Assembly: GCA_934565795.1 (NCBI GenBank)
Contig: CAKTIM010000004.1
Location: forward strand, 1-64,000
DNA: 64,000 nt
Direction of reading: 5' to 3'
Source of the DNA: an uncultured Oscillospiraceae bacterium
Lineage (GTDB): Bacteria; Bacillota; Clostridia; Oscillospirales; Oscillospiraceae
Within the stretch, counting starts at the first letter, position 1; every line of letters starts with the position of its first letter. Below, piece after piece: positions 25,240 through 33,503 of this stretch. The translations under genes were made by a program, and so were the position numbers. Under the pieces are notes generated by a model, which was given only the letters and a program-made list of their open reading frames with translations, was not told the DNA's origin and made no database searches.

Positions 25240-26526
25240 TCAGTTCCTTTCCGCCGTGACCCCGTCCTGGTGCAGGGCGGTGACGGTGACTGTTTGAATT
25301 TCGTTCCTGGGATACTGTCCCGGGATGTATACCTTTACGTAGTTCGGCGCGTGGCCCACAGAGAATTCCCCCTCCATGCCCTCCACCAGCACCGCCTGAC
25401 GGGTGCCGATGAGCGCGCGGCGGAAGTCCGCGCTCATTTCCGCCGCTACCGCGATGGCGGCGCGGCTGCGCTGCTCCTTCACCGCGTTGCCCAGCTGGCC
25501 GGGCATGTCCGCCGCCGGGGTGCCGGGGCGGCGGGAATAGGGGAAGATGTGCATATCCGCAAAGCGGCAATCCCGGATAAAGCGCAGGCTCTGCTGAAAT
25601 TCCTCCTCCGTCTCTCCCGGAAAGGCCACGATCATATCCGTGGTCACGGCGCAGCCGGGGAACCAGGCCCGCAGCCGGGTCAGGCTTTCGGCGTATCCGG
25701 CAGTGTCGTATTTCCGCTTCATCCGCGCCAGCACCGTATCGCAGCCGGACTGCATGCTCAGATGGAACTGGGGGCACAGGTTGGGAAACCCCGCCAGCTC
25801 CCGGCAGAATTCCTCGGTGACGATCCGCGGCTCCAGGCTGCCCAGGCGAATGCGCAGATTTGGCACCGCCCGGCACAGGGCGGCGATCAGCTGCCACACC
25901 GGGGGCTTGCCCGGCAGATCCTTGCCCCAGCCCGCTACCTCAATGCCGGTGACCACGATTTCCCGGTAGCCCTCCGCCTCCAGGCGCTGCGCCTGCTCCA
26001 CCGCCAGCGCCACCGGGGCGGAGCGGATGGGGCCGCGGGTATAGGGGATGATGCAGTAGGTGCAGAAATTGGTGCAGCCGTCCTGCACCTTCAGCATGGC
26101 GCGGGTGCGCTCCTGGAGACCGCCGGGGGGGAGAATTTCAAATTCCCGCCGCCGCAGAGCGTTGTCCAGGTGCTCCTGGTAGGTGTGGGTGCGGGCGGCG
26201 GTGAGCATATCCTGCAAAAATTGCTCCCGGCCGCTGCTGCCGCCCACCACGTCTGCTCCCAGCTCCTTTACGGTCTGGGCGGCATGCTGGCTGTAGCAGC
26301 CGCACACGCCGATGACCGCCTGGGGGTGCTCCCGGCGGCAGCGGCGGATCACGGCCCGGTTCTTCTTATCCGCCACGGCGGTGACGGAGCAGGTATTGAT
26401 GATGTAGCCGTCGCAGGCGTCCTCAAACGTGCCGATGTCGTGCCCCTGCTGGGCCAGCAGACGCTCCATGGCCTGGGTCTCATACTGGTTGGTTTTGCAG
26501 CCCAGGGTGTAAAAAGCAAACTTCAT
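25240..26526 (-). CDS. mtaB: tRNA t6A37 methylthiotransferase MtaB
   Basis: 428 residues. Order: UPF0004 domain with three Cys (GCKTNQYE, NTCSV, CGCYSQ), radical-SAM core with CTNFCTYCIIPYTRGPIRS (near residue 145), and a C-terminal TRAM-like domain. It adds a methylthio group to t6A at position 37 of ANN-decoding tRNAs. The KFAFYTLGCKTNQ start fixes the N-terminus, since an in-frame ATG 19 codons upstream adds no conserved sequence. No strong ribosome site is seen. First gene of the modification operon. Confidence 0.94.
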   Translation of the reverse strand: MKFAFYTLGCKTNQYETQAMERLLAQQGHDIGTFEDACDGYIINTCSVTAVADKKNRAVIRRCRREHPQAVIGVCGCYSQHAAQTVKELGADVVGGSSGREQFLQDMLTAARTHTYQEHLDNALRRREFEILPPGGLQERTRAMLKVQDGCTNFCTYCIIPYTRGPIRSAPVALAVEQAQRLEAEGYREIVVTGIEVAGWGKDLPGKPPVWQLIAALCRAVPNLRIRLGSLEPRIVTEEFCRELAGFPNLCPQFHLSMQSGCDTVLARMKRKYDTAGYAESLTRLRAWFPGCAVTTDMIVAFPGETEEEFQQSLRFIRDCRFADMHIFPYSRRPGTPAADMPGQLGNAVKEQRSRAAIAVAAEMSADFRRALIGTRQAVLVEGMEGEFSVGHAPNYVKVYIPGQYPRNEIQTVTVTALHQDGVTAERN

Positions 26527-26682
26527 ATGTGTAAAACCGCCAATTTCAAAATGGAATGGTTCGGAAAATCGTCCGAACCCCACAGTTGCCTTTTTTGCAG
26601 TCCGCCGATATAATTAGAAAGAGGGCAGAAAGCAACATTTACCCCTATTATACACGAGAAAGGGAGGTTTGTACAGCGTCAG

Positions 26683-26934
26683 ATGGAAAATGAAACGGAA
26701 TTTATTATTTCTCTTGCCTCTGTCCGTGATGTGGAGGAATTCGTAAACGCGGCCACCGCCCAGCCTTTCCCGGTATATCTGGACGACGGGGAGCACCGCA
26801 TCAACGGCAAGAGCTTTATGGAGATGTTTTGCCTCACCCTCACCCGTCCCCTCCGGGTCACCGCCGCCGAGTGCACCAGCGCCGAATTTGAGGCCTTCCG
26901 CCGCACGGTAGAGCGCAGCAGTATATTTGCATAA
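26683..26934 (+). CDS. HPr-like domain protein without the phospho-His
   Basis: 83 residues. The pattern DVEEFVNAATAQPFPVYLDDG, then INGKSFMEMFCLTLTRPLRV, resembles an HPr fold, but the GxHARPA segment with the phosphorylated His is absent and no regulatory Ser motif is evident. It cannot act as a standard PTS phosphocarrier. Similar small HPr-related proteins are common in Clostridia and are uncharacterised. The AGGGAGG ribosome site is 15 bases from the ATG, longer than usual, so the start is less sure. Confidence 0.7.
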   Translation: MENETEFIISLASVRDVEEFVNAATAQPFPVYLDDGEHRINGKSFMEMFCLTLTRPLRVTAAECTSAEFEAFRRTVERSSIFA

Positions 26935-26941
26935 ACCCTTC

Positions 26942-26974
26942 GTGGCTTTCTCCGATGAGAAGGCCACATTTTTT
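26942..26974 (+). terminator. Terminator after the HPr-like gene
   Basis: GTGGCTTTCTC pairs with GAGAAGGCCAC (one G-T pair), followed by six Ts. Confidence 0.88.
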
Positions 26975-27015
26975 GCGGAAGTGCCGGAAAAAACGGGAAG
27001 AATTTTGGATTTTTC

Positions 27016-27044
27016 TTGCATTTTAATTGCGGCTATGGTAAAAT
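27016..27044 (+). promoter_or_regulatory. Promoter of the 575-residue membrane protein
   Basis: TTGCAT (27016-27021), 17-bp spacer, TAAAAT (27039-27044). Confidence 0.75.
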
Positions 27045-27084
27045 GGCTGAATGAAATCATTCTGATAAGATGGGAGGGATTGGC

Positions 27085-28812
27085 TTGAAGCGGTGCGTCG
27101 TGGCGCTGTGCTCTGTTTTATTTGTCATCATTACGCTGCTGAATACCCACGCATCGGCTGACAGCAGCGCCTCTCAGATCGACCTGTACTGCACCGTCAA
27201 TTCCGACGGTGACTGTCTGGTGAGCATGACCGTGAACCTGAAGCTGGAAAATTCGGACGCCGGGCTGGAATTCCCGCTGCCCGAAAACGCGGAGAAGATC
27301 ACCGTAAACGGCAGCTCCGTCCCCACCAGCCGGGTGGGCAGCCGGACGCTGGTATCCGTAGGGCGAATCACCGGCGGCATGACCGGCGAGTTCCCCATCC
27401 GCTTCGACTATATCATTCCCAAGGCCGTGGGCGCTGTGTCCTCCACCCTTGGCGCGGCGCTCCAGCTGAGCAAGCTACAGCTGACGCTGCCCATGCTGTG
27501 CGGCTTTGATTACCCGGTGGAGCTGTTCAGCTTCGTCATCACCATGCCCGATACGGTGGACAGCGTACCCACCTTTACCAGCACCTATCAGCAGGTGGGC
27601 TTTGCCTCCAATTTGCAGCTGGCGACCAACGGCAATATGATTACCGGCACCAGCATCAACGCCCTGAACGACCACGAGTCCGTCACCATGACCCTGCTGG
27701 TGCCCAGAGAGATGTTCCCCTCGGTGAGCACCTACCAGCGCACCGGCAACCCGGAGCTGATCCCCATGGGCATCTTCCTGGGACTTGCACTGATTTACTG
27801 GCTGCTGTTCCTGCGCACCCTGCCCCCCCTGCGTCAGCGCACCACCGTGCCGCCGGAGGGCATCTGCGCCGGTGAGCTGGGCTGCCGTCTGACCATGGCC
27901 GGGGGCGACCTGACCATGATGGTACTCTCCTGGGCGCAGATGGGCTACCTGATGATCCAGCCCAACGGCACGAGGATCATCCTGCGCAAGCAGATGGAAA
28001 TGGGCAACGAGCGGAGCCTGTTTGAGATTCGGGTGTTCCAGACCCTGTTTCATAACCGCAATGTGGTCAATTGCAGCAGCCCCGGCTATGCCAAAATGTG
28101 CAAAAAAACCGCCGGAATGATTCCCGGCGAAAAGACCATGTGCCGCCCCAAATCCGGCAGCCGTAAAATCTTCCGCTGGCTGCTGTGCGGCAGCCAGGTG
28201 TTCTGCGGCGTGTGCGTGGCCATGAATATGACCAGCATTACGGTCTTGCAGATTCTGTTTTCCCTGATCTTCGGCGTCCTGGGGGCGGTGAGCGCCTGGC
28301 AGCTGCATGAATTTGCCATGCACCTGTATTCGCGCACCACGCTGTATCGCTGGATCGCACTGGGTATTGCGGTATTCTGGCTCCTGCTGGGCCTGATCGC
28401 TGGACAGCCCTGGATTCCCCTCGGCTCAGTGGTGGTGCAGCTGCTGATGGGCTTCCTCGCCGCCTTCGGCGGCATGCGCACGGAGCTGAACCGCAGCGAG
28501 GCCGGAGAGCTGGTTTCCGTCCGCCGGTTCCTGCGGAGCATCCCCCGGCCCGAGGCCGCCCGGCTGCTGAAATCCGACCCGGAGTATTTTTACCGCATGG
28601 CCCCCTATGCCATCGCCCTGGGGGTGGGCAAGCCCTTTGCCGCCGCCTTCGGCCGCCGCCCGCTGGAGCCGTGCCCCTACCTGGCCGTCCGCAACAACGA
28701 GGGCCGGACAGCAGCAGAATGGATGCGCCTGCTCACCCAAACCGTCGACCTGATGGACAGCCGCTACCGCCGCATGCAAATCGAACGCTGGATGGCCATC
28801 CGCTTTCGGTAA
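27085..28812 (+). CDS. Membrane protein of unknown function with secreted N-terminal domain
   Basis: 575 residues. A signal peptide (KRCVVALCSVLFVIITLLNTHASA) leads into a beta-rich extracellular region of about 200 residues with repeated hydrophobic/polar alternation. A transmembrane segment follows (near 225-245, FLGLALIYWLLFL). A cytoplasmic region (about 250-370) and three or four further hydrophobic segments follow (370-470), and the protein ends in a soluble tail. The plan recalls DUF2207-type proteins, but I do not recognise a diagnostic motif. TTG at 27085, preceded by GGGAGGGA, is preferred; an ATG at 27070 overlaps that ribosome site. Confidence 0.75.
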   Translation: MKRCVVALCSVLFVIITLLNTHASADSSASQIDLYCTVNSDGDCLVSMTVNLKLENSDAGLEFPLPENAEKITVNGSSVPTSRVGSRTLVSVGRITGGMTGEFPIRFDYIIPKAVGAVSSTLGAALQLSKLQLTLPMLCGFDYPVELFSFVITMPDTVDSVPTFTSTYQQVGFASNLQLATNGNMITGTSINALNDHESVTMTLLVPREMFPSVSTYQRTGNPELIPMGIFLGLALIYWLLFLRTLPPLRQRTTVPPEGICAGELGCRLTMAGGDLTMMVLSWAQMGYLMIQPNGTRIILRKQMEMGNERSLFEIRVFQTLFHNRNVVNCSSPGYAKMCKKTAGMIPGEKTMCRPKSGSRKIFRWLLCGSQVFCGVCVAMNMTSITVLQILFSLIFGVLGAVSAWQLHEFAMHLYSRTTLYRWIALGIAVFWLLLGLIAGQPWIPLGSVVVQLLMGFLAAFGGMRTELNRSEAGELVSVRRFLRSIPRPEAARLLKSDPEYFYRMAPYAIALGVGKPFAAAFGRRPLEPCPYLAVRNNEGRTAAEWMRLLTQTVDLMDSRYRRMQIERWMAIRFR

Positions 28813-28839
28813 CTCCTTGGCTCCCTCCCTGGCACCCCA

Positions 28840-29172
28840 AGCGCCCCTGAAAGGGGAGCTGCCGCCGCAGCGGCTGAGGGGTTGCAGCAGGCAGTTATGG
28901 CTTTACAAAGATCAAGGCGAATTCGTACCATGTCCCGTTTGGAACCGTACGAATTCGCCTCAGTTTTTATATTGCCACGGTTGCCTGCCGCACCCTCTCA
29001 GTCTCGCTTTGCTCGACAGCTCCCCCATCGGGGGAGCCAAGTGAGACTGTACGAATTCGCCTTGGTTTTTCCCAAATGGTATTCTGCGTACCGCGGCTGA
29101 CCCCTCCGGCGCAATGCGCCGCCTCCCCTTTCAGGGGCGGTTGGAACGCCTATTTTTCCTTTCAGGGGAGGT
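28840..29172. repeat. Repeat family A copy 3, entering the spoIIP gene end
   Basis: Hairpin modules CCCCTGAAAGGGG, CTCCCCCATCGGGGGAG and CTCCCCTTTCAGGGG with three GAATTCG cores (about 28918, 28950, 29055). The terminal CTCCCCTGA of the element, read on the minus strand, encodes the last Leu-Pro codons and the stop codon of spoIIP. Confidence 0.78.
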
Positions 29173-30148
29173 CAGCAGACGTGCCGTCCTTCAGCTGTAT
29201 GATGGCGGCGGCGAGTTGGTCGGCGGCGAGGAGGGCTTTTTCCTGGGTGTCTCCGGCGGTGCCGACCTCGATCAGGAGAGAGTAGGGGGCCAGATCCTGG
29301 TTGAATCGCTGGGCGCGCAGGGAGATGGGGCGGGCGATGCCGGGGCACTGCGCCTGCAGCAGCACCTGGAGCTTCAGGGCCAGGGAGAGATTATCCTCCC
29401 AGCGGTCGTTCGTCAAACCGCTGCGGCCTACGCCCAGCACCGTCATCAGCTGAGCGCAGTCCTGCCCGTCCAGGCTGGCGTGGGTGCTTACCTGCCTGCC
29501 TCCGTCCTCCATGGCGTCCCGGTGGATATCCAGCACCAGCTGGATATGGGGATTTTCCAGCAGCAGCGCCTGGATGGCCTTGCGGGCGTGGGAATAGGCG
29601 GAATTGTAGGAGGGATAGTCGTGAAATTCCCGGTCATGGATCACGCCGATGCCCTCGGCTTCCAGCAGCAGCGCCACCCGGTCGCCGATGCGGAGCATGT
29701 TGTATTCCTCATCCAGGGTGCGGTAGGCTGCCGTCTCCGTGTAATCCGCGCCGCCGCGCTCATAGCTCTCGGAGGTGTGGGTGTGGACGATCAGCACCGT
29801 GGGCGCGTCGGATGCCAGGTTCCATTCCAGCGGCGCGGTCAGCAGCGCGGCGCAGTCCGGCGCACAGGCGCCGGGATTGGTCACCGCCAGGGATTCCGCC
29901 TGCTCCTGGGTAAAGACCGGGCGGGCCGGCTCCGGCACATAGGAGGCCGGTGGCGAGGACTCCGCCGGAAAGGGGAAAGAAAAATGCCGGGCTTCCTGCC
30001 CGGCTTCTGTTTGTTTATTGGGGGAGATCGGAAGCAAACGCAGCAGCCGGGCCGCCCCCTGGGGGAGCCCCGCCTCAAACAGCCGAAATACCAATGTGAG
30101 CACAACGACGGACACCCCGAATTTTCGGGCGCTTTGGTACTGCTCCAA
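29162..30148 (-). CDS. spoIIP: Stage II sporulation protein P
   Basis: 328 residues. One N-terminal membrane anchor (FGVSVVVLTLVFRLF), a Pro/Ser-rich linker, then the amidase/endopeptidase domain with HTHTSESY (near residue 122), DIHRDA (near 208) and LIEVGTAGDT (near 293). In the SpoIIDMP complex it degrades septal peptidoglycan during engulfment; synthesis would be sporulation-specific. The last codons and stop lie inside repeat A. It follows tadA by 21 bases. Confidence 0.93.
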   Translation of the reverse strand: MEQYQSARKFGVSVVVLTLVFRLFEAGLPQGAARLLRLLPISPNKQTEAGQEARHFSFPFPAESSPPASYVPEPARPVFTQEQAESLAVTNPGACAPDCAALLTAPLEWNLASDAPTVLIVHTHTSESYERGGADYTETAAYRTLDEEYNMLRIGDRVALLLEAEGIGVIHDREFHDYPSYNSAYSHARKAIQALLLENPHIQLVLDIHRDAMEDGGRQVSTHASLDGQDCAQLMTVLGVGRSGLTNDRWEDNLSLALKLQVLLQAQCPGIARPISLRAQRFNQDLAPYSLLIEVGTAGDTQEKALLAADQLAAAIIQLKDGTSADLP

Positions 30149-30169
30149 CGAAATCCCTCCATATCCAAT

Positions 30170-30661
30170 TCAGCCCGGCGGCGCAGAGCGCTTCCATCTG
30201 GGCTTTGTCCGCAATTCCACCCGCAGCTTTTGGAAAAATTCCTGCATCAGCCCGACAGCCTCCTGCTCCATCAGCCCGGCCTCCACCTGGGGACGGTGGT
30301 TAAAGGGCATGTCAAACAGGCTGCACACGCTGCGGCATGCGCCGAACTTGGCGTCGGAGGCGGCATAGACCACCCGGGGAATGCGGGCATTGATGATCGC
30401 CCCGGCGCACATGGGGCACGGCTCCAGGGTGACATACAGGGTGCACTCCCACAGCCGCCAGCCCCCCAGGGCCGCGTTGGCCTGGGCAATGGCCTCGATC
30501 TCCGCGTGGGCCAGGGCGGACTTGTCCGCCTCCCGCCGGTTGCGACCGGAGCCGACGATCTGCCCCTGGCGCACAATGACGCAGCCCACGGGCACCTCGC
30601 CCTCCTGGGCGGATTGCCGCGCCAGCGCCAGGGCTGCCTCCATGAATTTCAGATCCTCCAC
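30170..30661 (-). CDS. tadA: tRNA adenosine(34) deaminase
   Basis: 163 residues. The zinc/catalytic motifs HAEIEAI (near residue 52) and TLEPCPMCAGAI (near 80) are intact, as is the C-terminal FFQKLR helix. It converts A34 to inosine in tRNA-Arg(ACG). The start is GTG, with GGGAGGGA 5 bases upstream. It lies 69 bases downstream of the GTPase-NYN fusion on the same strand. Confidence 0.96.
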   Translation of the reverse strand: MEDLKFMEAALALARQSAQEGEVPVGCVIVRQGQIVGSGRNRREADKSALAHAEIEAIAQANAALGGWRLWECTLYVTLEPCPMCAGAIINARIPRVVYAASDAKFGACRSVCSLFDMPFNHRPQVEAGLMEQEAVGLMQEFFQKLRVELRTKPRWKRSAPPG

Positions 30662-30730
30662 GCATGTCCCTCCCGGATGCTCTATCAGTATCGCACACCC
30701 CGCGGGAAAATTCCGGCGAAGCGGGGGCGA

Positions 30731-33262
30731 TCAATAAAATTTTTTCATGTCTTTGCGGGCCTGCTCCACCTCGCCCAGCAGCTCCCGGGCGGACATCCGC
30801 AGTACGCCGCTGCGAAAGGACGACAGCTGCACCAGCGAATCCGAGGACGCCACCCGCACGGCGTAGCTGGAGCCGATCTCGTCGGCCAGCTCCTCGATGT
30901 AGCGATCCGCCGTCTGCCCCTGGGGGGTGTACACCACCTGAATATTGCCCAGCTGGCTTTTCTCGCCGGGGTTGCCCTGCTGCTTGTAGCCGTCAAACAC
31001 CACCACCAGCTTGGTTTTGGTAAAGCCCGCGTAGCTGGACAACCAGTCGCACAGCATTCTGCGCGCCGCGTCCAGATCGTCCTTTGCCTGCCTGGCCAGC
31101 TCGTCCCAGGCGAAGATCATGTTGTAGCCGTCCACGATGATGTAGCGCTGCTTGGGCGGCCTGATGGTGATCTCCTCGGTGGCCGGACGCAGCCGGGGGG
31201 CGGAATACTGGGGGCGGCGGATGGCGCCGAACTCCCGCTCCATGATTTTTTCCAGCTCCCGGTCGTCGATGCTGCCGCGCTGGATGATCTGGGGCGGCTT
31301 TTCCTCCTTCAGGCCGCTGTCCAGATGCATATAGTCCTTCACCTGGTTCCACTTTACCTGGAAGCCCGCGCCGTGGGCGCAGAAAACGGAATCCGGGGTG
31401 TTTTCCAGGTCGGCCTCCGGGTCATAGCCGGCGGCCTCGATCACCGCCTCGGCATTGTGGCAGGGGGCGTAGCCCTGGACGGACAGCTGCAATCGTCCCC
31501 GGCCCTGGGTATAGGCGGCCAGAGTTTCGGCATAGTCCCGCACCTCGGCGGCGGGGACGGAGCCGCGCAGGGTGGACAGCCCGCCCTGGGCCTGGGGTGC
31601 GTCGAACTGGCCGCCCATGGCCCGGATATCCGTAATGGCCCGGCCGATCAGCTCTGTGGGGGCGGTCACCGTGAACGCATACCACGGCTCCAGGAGGACG
31701 GATCGGGCCTGCATCAGCCCCTGGCGCACGGCGCGATAGGTTGCCTGACGGAAGTCGCCGCCCTCGGTGTGCTTCAGATGGGCCTTGCCCACCAGCAGCG
31801 TCAGCTTCATATCCGTGATGGGCGCGCCGATGAGCACGCCCCGGTGGGCCTTTTCGGCCAGGTGGGTCAGGATCAGCTTCTGATAGTTCCCGTCCAGCAC
31901 ATCCAGCGGGCACACGCTGTCAAACACCAGTCCGCTGCCCCTGGGGAGCGGCTCCAGCAGGATATGGCACTCGGCATAGTGGCGCAGCGGCTCGAAATGC
32001 CCCACGCCCTCCACCGTGTTTTCAATGGTCTCCTTGTAGGAGATGCGCCGGTCGTCCAGCGTCACGTCCATGCCGAAGCGCTGGGCTACCAAACTGCGGA
32101 AAATTTCCAGCTGCACCTTGCCCATGATCTGCACGTGGATTTGCCCCTGCTCCCACAATAGCCGCAGCTGAGGCTCCTCCTCTTCCAGCTGGCGCAGCTT
32201 GGGCAGGGCCTGGGCCGGGTCGACATGGGGCGGAAGATTCACCCGATAGGTCATCACCGGCTCCATGGTGCTCTCCAGCCCTATCGGCTCCGCCCCCAGG
32301 GCCTGCCTGATATAGCTGCCGTTCAGCCCCGTCACCGCCGCCAGCGTCCCGGCCGGGATTTCCTCGGGGGCGGTGAATTTGTCCCCGGAGTACAGCCGCA
32401 GCTGCTGCACCTTTTCCTCGGTGATCTCCCCCTTGGGGCTGGTCAGGCGCAGTGTCTGACGCACCCGCAGCGACCCGCCGGTGACCTTCAGCCAGGTCAG
32501 CCGCGTGCCGGAATCGTCCCGGGATATCTTATAGACCCGGGCGGCGAAGGCCGTGCCGTATTCCCGCACCGGCGCATACACGTCCAGCAGGCGCAGCAGC
32601 GCCTCCACGCCCTCCAGCTTCAGCGCGGAGCCGAAGCAGCAGGGGAAGAGCCTGCGGTGGCCGATCAGCTCCCGCAGGTTGCCGTCCGTCACCTGGCCGG
32701 AGGCAAGGTAGCTCTCCAGCAGCGCCTCGTCGCACAGGGCGGCATTTTCCGCGATCTCCTCCCGGGGGGCGGAAAAGTCCAGGCAGCCGGTGCCCAGCTG
32801 GGCGTGCAGCTGCTCCATAAGCCTTTCCCGATCCGCGCCGGGCAGATCCATTTTGTTGATGAAGAGGAATACCGGCACCGCGTACCGCTCTAGCAGCCGC
32901 CACAGCGTCAGCGTATGGGCCTGGATGCCGTCGGTGCCGCTGATCACCAGCACCGCGCAGTCCAGCACCGGCATGGTGCGCTCGGCCTCGGCGGAAAAAT
33001 CCACATGCCCCGGCGTATCCACCAGGGTGACCTGCCGCGAGGCCGTCTCCAGCCGCGCCTGCTTGGAAAAAATGGTGATCCCCCGCTCCCGCTCCAGCGC
33101 ATGCGTATCCAGCAGCGAATCCCGGTGATCCACCCGCCCCAGCGTCCTGTGCCACCCGCTGCAATACATCAGCCCCTCCGACAGCGTGGTCTTCCCCGCA
33201 TCCACATGCGCCAGCAGCCCAACGCACAGGGGGCGCTTGCCCCCAGCCTCTTTTTCGGACAC
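30731..33262 (-). CDS. TetM/EF-G-like translational GTPase fused to a Rae1/YacP-type NYN ribonuclease
   Basis: 843 residues. Residues 1-~640 follow the EF-G/TetM plan with intact GTPase motifs: AHVDAGKTT (near 18), RGITI, DTPGH (near 80), NKMD (near 134), then domains II-V. The domain IV tip region reads KAHLKHTEGGDF (near 495), not the SPV-type loop of tetracycline-protection proteins. After a linker, residues ~705-843 are a NYN domain like Rae1: VDGYNMI, VVFD, TADRYIEELAD, ASSD and SARELLGEVE. All four acidic residues are present. Rae1 cuts mRNA in the ribosomal A site, so GTPase-delivered A-site cleavage is inferred. GTG at 33262 fits the promoter better than ATG at 33283, which would leave almost no leader. 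Confidence 0.9.
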   Translation of the reverse strand: MSEKEAGGKRPLCVGLLAHVDAGKTTLSEGLMYCSGWHRTLGRVDHRDSLLDTHALERERGITIFSKQARLETASRQVTLVDTPGHVDFSAEAERTMPVLDCAVLVISGTDGIQAHTLTLWRLLERYAVPVFLFINKMDLPGADRERLMEQLHAQLGTGCLDFSAPREEIAENAALCDEALLESYLASGQVTDGNLRELIGHRRLFPCCFGSALKLEGVEALLRLLDVYAPVREYGTAFAARVYKISRDDSGTRLTWLKVTGGSLRVRQTLRLTSPKGEITEEKVQQLRLYSGDKFTAPEEIPAGTLAAVTGLNGSYIRQALGAEPIGLESTMEPVMTYRVNLPPHVDPAQALPKLRQLEEEEPQLRLLWEQGQIHVQIMGKVQLEIFRSLVAQRFGMDVTLDDRRISYKETIENTVEGVGHFEPLRHYAECHILLEPLPRGSGLVFDSVCPLDVLDGNYQKLILTHLAEKAHRGVLIGAPITDMKLTLLVGKAHLKHTEGGDFRQATYRAVRQGLMQARSVLLEPWYAFTVTAPTELIGRAITDIRAMGGQFDAPQAQGGLSTLRGSVPAAEVRDYAETLAAYTQGRGRLQLSVQGYAPCHNAEAVIEAAGYDPEADLENTPDSVFCAHGAGFQVKWNQVKDYMHLDSGLKEEKPPQIIQRGSIDDRELEKIMEREFGAIRRPQYSAPRLRPATEEITIRPPKQRYIIVDGYNMIFAWDELARQAKDDLDAARRMLCDWLSSYAGFTKTKLVVVFDGYKQQGNPGEKSQLGNIQVVYTPQGQTADRYIEELADEIGSSYAVRVASSDSLVQLSSFRSGVLRMSARELLGEVEQARKDMKKFY

Positions 33263-33294
33263 AAAACCGCCCCCGTTCACCATAATGATGATTT

Positions 33295-33323
33295 ATTATA
33301 GCATGAAAGGGGAATTTCGCCAA
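33295..33323 (-). promoter_or_regulatory. Promoter of the GTPase-NYN fusion gene
   Basis: Minus strand TTGGCG (33323-33318), 17-bp spacer, TATAAT (33300-33295). Transcription would start near 33288. Confidence 0.65.
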
Positions 33324-33412
33324 TAGGATTATTTTAGCTTCGCCTATTCCACTGCTACATGCAGAGCGGCGTGCCGCAGCCCGGCCAGAGGGGGAAAAAT
33401 ACCAGCCTAAAG

Positions 33413-33450
33413 GTAAACTTGTTTATGAAGAAATTCAGAAACAAGTTTAC
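33413..33450. promoter_or_regulatory. Palindromic operator over the -35 box of the HTH-DUF3990 module
   Basis: GTAAACTTGTTT (33413-33424) and its perfect complement AAACAAGTTTAC (33439-33450) are separated by 14 bases. The right arm overlaps the -35 hexamer, as expected for repression by the HTH protein or its partner. Confidence 0.7.
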
Positions 33451-33474
33451 ACAACGCGCAGCCTGTGATATAAT
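33446..33474 (+). promoter_or_regulatory. Promoter of the HTH-DUF3990 module
   Basis: TTTACA (33446-33451), 17-bp spacer, TATAAT (33469-33474) with an extended TGA just before it. Confidence 0.8.
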
Positions 33475-33503
33475 CCAGTCATCCACATAAGGGGGCTGGT
33501 CGC

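Noticed and set aside
30731..33262. Call as a tetracycline-resistance ribosomal protection protein
   Set aside because: The GTPase half resembles TetM, but the domain IV tip loop differs (KHTEGGDF) and the protein carries a C-terminal NYN ribonuclease domain. Resistance is not supported.
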